The notes beneath the pieces were generated by a model. The model saw only the letters and a program-made list of their open reading frames with translations. It did not search any database and was not told where the DNA came from. The position numbers were made by a program, and so were the translations under genes. A DNA stretch of 64,000 bases from Streptomyces albireticuli (GTDB taxonomy: Bacteria > Actinomycetota > Actinomycetes > Streptomycetales > Streptomycetaceae): assembly GCF_021228125.1 (NCBI RefSeq), contig NZ_JAJQQS010000008.1:276843-340842 (forward strand), in the 5' to 3' direction. Positions 58,649 through 64,000 of this stretch are shown here, in pieces. Every line of letters starts with the position of its first letter. Position 1 is the stretch's first letter.

Positions 58649-59956
58649 ATGTCCGCACATACGGCCGGAACCGTCGACGCCACCATCGAGACCGTCACCG
58701 CCCGCCGGATCATCGACAGCCGGGGCAACCCCACGGTCGAGGTCGACGTCGTCCTGACGGACGGATCCCTGGGGCGCGCGGCCGTCCCCTCCGGCGCCTC
58801 CACCGGCGCCCGGGAAGCCGTGGAACTGCGCGACGGAGACCCCGCGCGCTGGCACGGCAAGGGCGTCGACCGCGCGGTGGCCCACGTCAACGGGGAGATC
58901 GCGGCGTCCGTACGGGGCCGGGACGCGTCGGACCAGGCGGGTCTCGACGCCGCGCTGGTCGCCCTCGACGGCACCGCCACCAAGTCCCGGCTCGGCGCCA
59001 ACGCGATCCTCGGCGTCTCCCTCGCCGCCGCCAAGGCCGCCGCGGCGGCCCACCGGCAGCCCCTCTACCGCTACCTCGGCGGCGCCGACGCCCGCCTCCT
59101 GCCGCTGCCGATGATGAACATCGTCAACGGCGGCGCCCACGCCGACAACCCACTGGACTTCCAGGAGTTCATGATCGTGCCCATGGGCGCGGACACCTTC
59201 GCCGAAGCCGTCCGCATGGGCAGCGAGGTCTTCCACACCCTGCGCCGCGACCTGCTGGCCGCCGGACACTCCACGGGCGTCGGCGACGAGGGCGGCTTCG
59301 CCCCCGCGCTGCGTACCGCCGAGGAGGCGCTCGACTTCGTGGTGTCCGCCGTCGAGCGCACCGGCTACCGCCCCGGCACGGACATCGGCCTGGTCATGGA
59401 CCCGGCGTCCTCGGAGTTCTTCCGCGACGGCGTGTACGACTACGTCGGCGAGGGCGTGCGCCGCACCCCCTCCGAGAACGCCGACTACCTGGCCCGGCTC
59501 ATCGACGCCTACCCGGTCGTCTCGATCGAGGACCCGATGGCGGAGAACGACCTGGACGGCTGGCGCGAGCTGACCGCCCGCGTCGGCGACCGCTGCCAGC
59601 TCACCGGCGACGATGTGTTCTGCACCGACGAGACGCTGCTGCGCGAGGGCATCCGCACCGGCGTCGGCAACTCGGTCCTGGTCAAGGTCAATCAGATCGG
59701 AACCCTGACCGAGGCGCTGGCCACGGTGGCCACGGCCCACCAGGCCGGCTGGACGGCGGTCATGTCGCACCGCTCGGGCGAGACGGAGGACACCACCATC
59801 GCGGATCTGGCGGTCGCGACCGGCTGCGGCCAGATCAAGACCGGCTCGCTCTCCCGCTCCGACCGCACGGCGAAGTACAACCAGCTGATCCGGATCGAGG
59901 AGGAACTGGGCGACTCGGCGCGCTTCGCGGGCCGCTCCGCGCTGCGCCGGGCGTGA
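58649..59956 (+). CDS. eno: Enolase
   Basis: Enolase interconverts 2-phosphoglycerate and phosphoenolpyruvate. The 435-residue protein shows RRIIDSRGNPTVEVDV, VPSGASTGAREAVELRDGD, the catalytic region VNGGAHADNPLDFQEFMIVP, GVGDEGGFAP, metal ligands in VSIEDPMAENDLDGW and TGDDVFCTD, and the lysine and signature LVKVNQIGTLTEAL plus MSHRSGETEDT. Streptomyces generally have the main eno near divIC; the absence of those genes and presence of a divergent MarR repressor suggest this is a second, conditionally expressed enolase. The leader is about 70 bases. Confidence 0.95.
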   Translation: MSAHTAGTVDATIETVTARRIIDSRGNPTVEVDVVLTDGSLGRAAVPSGASTGAREAVELRDGDPARWHGKGVDRAVAHVNGEIAASVRGRDASDQAGLDAALVALDGTATKSRLGANAILGVSLAAAKAAAAAHRQPLYRYLGGADARLLPLPMMNIVNGGAHADNPLDFQEFMIVPMGADTFAEAVRMGSEVFHTLRRDLLAAGHSTGVGDEGGFAPALRTAEEALDFVVSAVERTGYRPGTDIGLVMDPASSEFFRDGVYDYVGEGVRRTPSENADYLARLIDAYPVVSIEDPMAENDLDGWRELTARVGDRCQLTGDDVFCTDETLLREGIRTGVGNSVLVKVNQIGTLTEALATVATAHQAGWTAVMSHRSGETEDTTIADLAVATGCGQIKTGSLSRSDRTAKYNQLIRIEEELGDSARFAGRSALRRA

Positions 59957-59980
59957 ACAGCGGGCAGGGGCGGTGACCAC

Positions 59981-60011
59981 GCGGGCCCCCGATCACGAAT
60001 CGGGGGCCCGC
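59981..60011 (+). terminator. Stem-loop after enolase
   Basis: 13-bp perfect arms GCGGGCCCCCGAT / ATCGGGGGCCCGC with loop CACGA, 25 bases after the stop. Confidence 0.75.
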
Positions 60012-60038
60012 TCTCGTGCCGGGGAGGCACATCCGGCC

Positions 60039-60108
60039 CTCAGACGCCGGACGGGCCCGGTCTTCCGGCCCGTCCGGCGGTCGAGGACAGTTCGGGAAGA
60101 GGCCGGGC
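60039..60108. repeat. Dispersed palindromic element overlapping the 3' end of the chelatase-like gene
   Basis: CGCCGGACGGGCC (60045-60057) and GGCCCGTCCGGCG (60067-60079) form the family stem, followed by GGTCGAGGACAGTTCGGGAAG, the family module TTCGGGAAG. The stop codon and last ~19 codons of the gene at 60040 lie inside the element. Confidence 0.7.
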
Positions 60109-60834
60109 GGGGAACACCACCCCCGCCGCCTCCTCGTACCGCCGCACCACGAGCCGCCCCACCTCCGGTGCCGCCCCCAGCACCCCCGCCAGCACATCCG
60201 CCCCCGCCGCCCCCCGCGCGATACGGTCCGGCAGCCGTCCCGGGGCCAGGACGTACGGCGCCACCACCACCCGCCGCACCCCCTCCGCCCGCAGCGCCCG
60301 CACGGCGTCCTCCGTGCGGGGCGGACGGGCGGAGGCGAACGCGGGACGGACGGCGCGCCAGCCGGCCGTGTGCCGCCACTCCCGGGCGAAAGCGGCGAAC
60401 TCCTCGGCCGCCGCCGGGTCGGAGGAGCCCGCCGAGGCCAGCACCACCCCCGTGCCCTCCCGGTCGGCCGGGCCCACCCCGGCCTCGTACAGCCGCCGTT
60501 CGAGCGCGGCCGTCAGCAGGGGCGACGGCCCCAGCACCGCCGCCCGCCGGATCCGCAGCCCGGGCAGCCGGGCCCCCGCCTCGCGCAGCACCGACGGCAG
60601 GTCCACCTTGGCGTGGAACGCCCGGCCGAGCAGCAGCGGCAGCGCCACCACCTCCCGCACCCCGTCCGCGGCCAGCCGCTCCAGGGCCCGCGGCACGCCC
60701 GGCGCGCAGAAGTCCAGATAGGCCAGCTCGGTACGGAGCCCCGGCCGCAGCACCGTCACCACCGCGCGGAGCGCCTCCATCGTCGCCGCGTGGCGGGGGT
60801 CCCGGCTGCCGTGCGCGACGAGCAGGAGAGCCAC
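60040..60834 (-). CDS. Sirohydrochlorin ferrochelatase-like (CbiX/SirB) protein
   Basis: The 264-residue two-lobed protein begins with VALLLVAHGSRDPRHA, whose histidine binds the metal, followed by LELAYLDF-like ELAYLDFCAPGVPRAL, EVVALPLLLGRAFHAKVDLP (second histidine) and a C-terminal copy VVVAPYVLAPGRLPDRI. Such enzymes insert Fe2+ into sirohydrochlorin to give siroheme for sulfite and nitrite reductases. It follows the SsuC gene by 11 bases in a sulfur-assimilation block, which supports that function. GTG 60834 has GGGGCGGGAC close upstream. The last 19 residues are encoded by a dispersed repeat element. Confidence 0.82.
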   Translation of the reverse strand: MALLLVAHGSRDPRHAATMEALRAVVTVLRPGLRTELAYLDFCAPGVPRALERLAADGVREVVALPLLLGRAFHAKVDLPSVLREAGARLPGLRIRRAAVLGPSPLLTAALERRLYEAGVGPADREGTGVVLASAGSSDPAAAEEFAAFAREWRHTAGWRAVRPAFASARPPRTEDAVRALRAEGVRRVVVAPYVLAPGRLPDRIARGAAGADVLAGVLGAAPEVGRLVVRRYEEAAGVVFPARPLPELSSTAGRAGRPGPSGV

Positions 60835-60845
60835 CGTCCCGCCCC

Positions 60846-61751
60846 TTACCGGCCGCCGGCCGCCGCCAGCCCTCGGACGCGCAGCACACGGCGCTCCAGC
60901 GGGCTGAAGACGATCAGGTCGATGGCGATGCCGACGAACAGGATGAGGATGATGCCGAGCAGCACCCCGGGCATGTCGGAGTCGGTGCGCGCGTTCTCCA
61001 GGAACTGCCCCAGCCCCAGCCCCAGATCGGGGGAGGAGGCGATGAGCTCGGCGGCCATCAGGGACCGCCAGGAGAACGCCCAGCCCTGCTTGAGCCCCGC
61101 GATGTAGCCGGGCAGGGCGGCCGGCAGCAGGATGTGCCAGGCGCCGCGCGCCCCGGTGGCGCCCATGGTGCGCCCGGCCCGCAGATAGAGCGGCGGCACA
61201 TGGTCGATGCCGGACACCAGGCCGTTGGCGATCGAGGGCACGGCGCCCAGCAGGATCACCGCGTACATCGCCGAGTCCGTGATGCCCAGCCAGATCACCG
61301 CGGCGGGCACCCAGGCGACGGACGGCAGCGACTGGAGGCCGGAGAGGATCGGGCCCAGGGCCGCCCGGACGAACCGCACCCGGGCGACCAGCAGGCCGAG
61401 CGGTGTGCCGATCGCGAGGGCGGCGAGGAAGCCGAGCAGACCGCGCGAGACGCTGGTCCAGATGATGTCCAGCAGGGTGCCCTGGACCCACAGTTCGGTA
61501 AGGCTGTCCCAGACCGCCGACGGGTCGGGCAGCTTGTAGTCGTCCGTGACCCCGGCCAGGACCAGGACCTTCCAGACGGCGACCACGAGGAGCACCGCCA
61601 GCACCGGCGGCAGCACCTTGTGCAGCAGGACTTGGGTGAACGGGGTGCGTTTGATCTGCACGGAGTCCAGGGCGTCGAGCCCGGCCTCCAGGCCGGCCAG
61701 GTCCTGGGACTCCGCGGGCGGGCGGGGCGCGGGGGCCTCAGTGCTGGCCAT
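60846..61751 (-). CDS. ssuC: ABC permease, sulfonate/nitrate/taurine type
   Basis: The 301-residue permease has six membrane segments (VLPPVLAVLLVVAVWKVLV, LLGFLAALAIGTPLGLLVA, MYAVILLGAVPSIANGL, VLLGIILILFVGIAIDLIVF) and the EAA-type loop HILLPAALPGYIAGLKQGWAFSW. It pairs with the ATPase at 61738, overlapping by 14 bases, and the lipoprotein at 62581. The operon is ssuA-ssuB-ssuC-chelatase. Confidence 0.9.
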   Translation of the reverse strand: MASTEAPAPRPPAESQDLAGLEAGLDALDSVQIKRTPFTQVLLHKVLPPVLAVLLVVAVWKVLVLAGVTDDYKLPDPSAVWDSLTELWVQGTLLDIIWTSVSRGLLGFLAALAIGTPLGLLVARVRFVRAALGPILSGLQSLPSVAWVPAAVIWLGITDSAMYAVILLGAVPSIANGLVSGIDHVPPLYLRAGRTMGATGARGAWHILLPAALPGYIAGLKQGWAFSWRSLMAAELIASSPDLGLGLGQFLENARTDSDMPGVLLGIILILFVGIAIDLIVFSPLERRVLRVRGLAAAGGR

Positions 61752-62541
61752 GGCGGCGGATCTCCTTGCGCAGTTCCTCGGTGATCTCCACGGACAGGTC
61801 CGCGACGGCCGCGTCCTCGATGCGACGCGGCTGGGGTATGTCCACCGCCCACTCGCGGGCCACCCGGCCCGGCCGGGAGGACAGCAGCACCACCCGCTCG
61901 GCGAGCCGCACCGCCTCCCGCACGTTGTGGGTGACGAACAGCACCGACAGCCGGGTCTCGGACCAGATCCGGGTCAGCTCGTGGTGCAGCACGTCCCGGG
62001 TGATGGCGTCGAGCGCGGCGAACGGCTCGTCCATCAGCAGCAGCCTGCTGTCCTGCGCCAGCGCGCGGGCCAGCGCGACCCGCTGCCGCATCCCGCCGGA
62101 CAGCTCGTGCACCCGCTTGCCGTACGCGCCGCCGAGCCGTACGAGCTCCAGCAGCCGCTCCGCCTCGGGGCGGCGGGCGGCGCGCGGCACCCCGCGCAGC
62201 CGCAGGGCCAGTTCGACGTTGCGGCCCGCGGTCAGCCACGGGAACAGGGCGTGCTCCTGGAACATCAGGGCCGGGCGCCCGCCGGGCACCTCGATGGTGC
62301 CGGCGGTCGGCCGGTCCAGACCCGCGACCAGGTTCAGCAGCGTCGACTTGCCGCAACCGGAGGCGCCGAGCAGGCAGACGAACTCACCGGGGCGGACGGA
62401 GAGGGTGATGTCGTCGAGGACGGGCTGGGCCGCGCCGGGACGGCCGAAGCTCTTGTGGACGTGGTCGATCCGGACGGCGGCGGGCGCGTCGTCCGCGACC
62501 TCGGCCGGGCCGGCCTTGTCGGTGGTCAGTGCCGGGGACAT
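61738..62541 (-). CDS. ssuB: ABC ATP-binding protein, sulfonate/nitrate type
   Basis: The 267-residue ATPase has LLGASGCGKSTLLNLVAGLD (Walker A), LMFQEHALFPWLTAGRNV (Q-loop), LSGGMRQRVALARALA (signature), LLLMDEPFAALD (Walker B) and LFVTHNVREAVRLA (H-loop). FQEHALFPWLT is typical of the SsuB/TauB/NrtD class. The ATG follows a 39-base gap after the binding-protein gene. Confidence 0.92.
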   Translation of the reverse strand: MSPALTTDKAGPAEVADDAPAAVRIDHVHKSFGRPGAAQPVLDDITLSVRPGEFVCLLGASGCGKSTLLNLVAGLDRPTAGTIEVPGGRPALMFQEHALFPWLTAGRNVELALRLRGVPRAARRPEAERLLELVRLGGAYGKRVHELSGGMRQRVALARALAQDSRLLLMDEPFAALDAITRDVLHHELTRIWSETRLSVLFVTHNVREAVRLAERVVLLSSRPGRVAREWAVDIPQPRRIEDAAVADLSVEITEELRKEIRRHGQH

Positions 62542-62580
62542 CCGGTCACCTCCTGGGTGTCGTTCGAGAGGTGTCGCTGA

Positions 62581-63678
62581 TCACTGCTTGCCGAGACCGG
62601 CGGCGTCGGCCGGCTTGCCGCCCTCGGCCTTGAGGACCTTGTTGAGCGCGGTCAGGTCGTAGATGCCCGACAGGTCCGGCTTCTCCAGGAGTCCCGCCTG
62701 GACGGCGTGGGCCGCCTCCTCGTCCAGGGTCTTCGCCAGCGGGTCGTCGGTGACCTCGATGCTCTTCCAGGCCGGGTCGAGGATCCCGGCGGGGAGCTCC
62801 TTGCCGGACAGCTTCTTCAGCGCGGCGTTGGCGGACGCCTTGGCCTTGTCCGGGTTGTCCTTGATCCAGGCGTTGGTCCGCACGGAGCCCCGCAGCACGG
62901 CCTCGACCACGTCCGGGTGCGCGTCGAGGAACTTCTGCGACACGATCACATTGGTGATCACGAACTTCTTGTCCGGCCACAGCGTGGCCTCGTCCAGCAG
63001 GACCTTCCCGCCCTGGGAGACCAGCTTGGACGCGGTGGGCTCGGGTACCCACGCGCCGTCGACCGAACCCGCCTTGAAGGCGTCGGGCGTCACCTTGTTG
63101 TCCGTACGGACCACGGAGACATCGCCCTTGCCGCTCTGCGGGTCGACCTTCCAGCCCTTCGTCGCGATCCAGTTGAGGAACGCCACGTCCTGGGTGTTGC
63201 CCTTCTGAGGTGTGGCGATCCGCTTGCCCTTGACGTCGTCGAGCGAGGAGATCTTCTTGGGGTCGACGACCAGCTTCACACCGCCGGAGGCCGAGCCGGA
63301 GATGATCCGCAGGCTCTTGCCCTTGGATTTCACATAGCCGTTGATGGCGGGCGACGGGCCGATCCAGCCGATGTCGATCGAACCGGCGTTGAGCGCCTCG
63401 ATCTCGGACGGGCCCGCGTTGAAGGTCGTGGACCGGAGCTTGGTCCCGCCCAGCTCCTTCTGGATCAGCCCCTCCTGCTCGCCGACCAGCGGGGTGGCGT
63501 GGGTGATGTTGGGGAAGTAGCCGATGCGGACGGTGTCGGCGGAGAGCTTGGCGCCCTTCGCCGCGTTCGCGGTCCGGTCCTCCTTCTTCTCCGAGCCGTA
63601 GCCGCAGGCGCCGAGCGCGCCGATCAGCAAGGGGAGGGCGGCGGCGGCCGCCAGGGCACGACGAACTGCGACAGACAC
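62581..63678 (-). CDS. ssuA: Aliphatic sulfonate-type ABC substrate-binding lipoprotein
   Basis: The 365-residue lipoprotein has signal and lipobox IGALGACGYG, then an SsuA/NMT1 domain: VRIGYFPNITHATPLVGEQEG, TTFNAGPSEIEALNAGSIDIGWIGPSPAING, LRIISGSASGGVKLVVDP, GKRIATPQKGNTQDVAFLNW. The YFPN-x-TH start and GWIGPSP are shared by sulfonate and nitrate binders; the neighbouring cysN points to sulfur. GTG 63678 has GAGAGGAA at 11 bases. Lies 123 bases after cysN and may have its own promoter. Confidence 0.9.
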   Translation of the reverse strand: MSVAVRRALAAAAALPLLIGALGACGYGSEKKEDRTANAAKGAKLSADTVRIGYFPNITHATPLVGEQEGLIQKELGGTKLRSTTFNAGPSEIEALNAGSIDIGWIGPSPAINGYVKSKGKSLRIISGSASGGVKLVVDPKKISSLDDVKGKRIATPQKGNTQDVAFLNWIATKGWKVDPQSGKGDVSVVRTDNKVTPDAFKAGSVDGAWVPEPTASKLVSQGGKVLLDEATLWPDKKFVITNVIVSQKFLDAHPDVVEAVLRGSVRTNAWIKDNPDKAKASANAALKKLSGKELPAGILDPAWKSIEVTDDPLAKTLDEEAAHAVQAGLLEKPDLSGIYDLTALNKVLKAEGGKPADAAGLGKQ

Positions 63679-63801
63679 GAGGGGCGTTCCTCTCGAACGG
63701 TCCGGGGCGGTGCGTGCGCGCACGGCGGCCCGGTGGCGGTGCGGTGGCTCGGGGACGGATGGCGAGGCGTCGCGGTCAGCGACAACAACACGTCATGGTC
63801 A

Positions 63802-64000
63802 TCAGAAGTCCCAGCCTTCGTCGTCGGCCCCGGCGGCCGCGGGGGCCACCGGGGAGAACGCCGCCAGGGCGTCGCCCGCCATGCCGGCGGTGAGGGTGGT
63901 GCCGTCGGCGGGGTCGATGAGGAGGAAGGCGCCGGTGCGGCGCGAGCGGTCGTACGGGTCGAGGGCGAGGGGTTCGGCGGTGCGGAGGGTGACCCGGCCG
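63802..64000 (-). CDS. cysN: Sulfate adenylyltransferase subunit 1, C-terminal fragment (cut by window edge)
   Basis: Only the last 65 codons are in the window. They read VTLRTAEPLALDPYDRSRRT, then GAFLLIDPADGTTLTAGM and end GADDEGWDF. The FLLID-x-x-D-G-x-T-x-x-A-G-M motif is the end of the CysN GTPase, which drives ATP sulfurylase (CysD) in sulfate activation. The rest, and probably cysD, cysC and cysH, would lie to the right. Confidence 0.8.
   Translation of the reverse strand, partial: GRVTLRTAEPLALDPYDRSRRTGAFLLIDPADGTTLTAGMAGDALAAFSPVAPAAAGADDEGWDF

Overview
The window is a stretch of high-G+C actinobacterial chromosome, almost certainly from a Streptomyces or close relative. The reasons are a G+C content near 70-75%, many GTG and some TTG starts, several leaderless promoters (TANNNT 6-8 bases before the start codon), a single TTA (bldA-type) codon among the genes I checked, and family content typical of that genus (SAV2148-type HEPN protein, DUF3000, TIGR04222, OleD-type macrolide glycosyltransferase, HemQ-type heme synthesis). 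No rRNA, tRNA, CRISPR array, transposase or phage gene was seen.

Layout. 1-2916: fadB-fadA fatty-acid beta-oxidation pair (fadB cut by the left edge). 3505-12775: housekeeping block with RNase D, an orphan LuxR-type response regulator, DUF3000 with a collagen-like insert, hemE, a TIGR04222 membrane protein, a secreted tripeptidyl aminopeptidase, hemQ and hemY. 12818-19692: aromatic catabolism (double IclR regulator, pcaF, then pcaHG-pobA), interrupted at 15985-17080 by a lower-GC insert with an orphan gene and a frameshifted gene. 19727-24627: CoA-disulfide-reductase-like flavoprotein, NERD-like protein, BlaI-type repressor and a class A penicillin-binding protein with a degenerate SxxK box. 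24704-34597: two lipoprotein deacetylases, Pth2, two ABC transporters, ZapE, a RibD-like reductase and small conserved proteins. 34770-38854: two-component system, murC, msrB.

39320-48514 holds treZ, glgX and treY, which together degrade glycogen to trehalose, interleaved with a DnaQ-type exonuclease and a HEPN protein. 48604-57979 is an accessory stretch: LysR/dihydrolipoamide dehydrogenase pair, LysE exporter, secreted subtilisin, macrolide glycosyltransferase, phosphotransferase, secreted lectin, M43 metalloprotease and an orphan. 58038-59956 is a MarR repressor facing an enolase across seven tandem 13-bp iterons. 60040-64000 is a sulfur-assimilation block: sirohydrochlorin chelatase-like protein, SsuCBA sulfonate-type ABC transporter and the 3' end of cysN.

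Dispersed palindromic intergenic repeats of one family occur at about 3.2, 10.5, 41.2, 51.1 and 60.1 kb. The most notable non-routine signals are the 13-bp iteron array before enolase, the penicillin-binding protein lacking the SxxK serine and lysine, the collagen-like insert in DUF3000, the 27-bp tandem repeats that restart the treY reading frame after its stop, and the palindromic repeat family including one copy that supplies a protein C-terminus.
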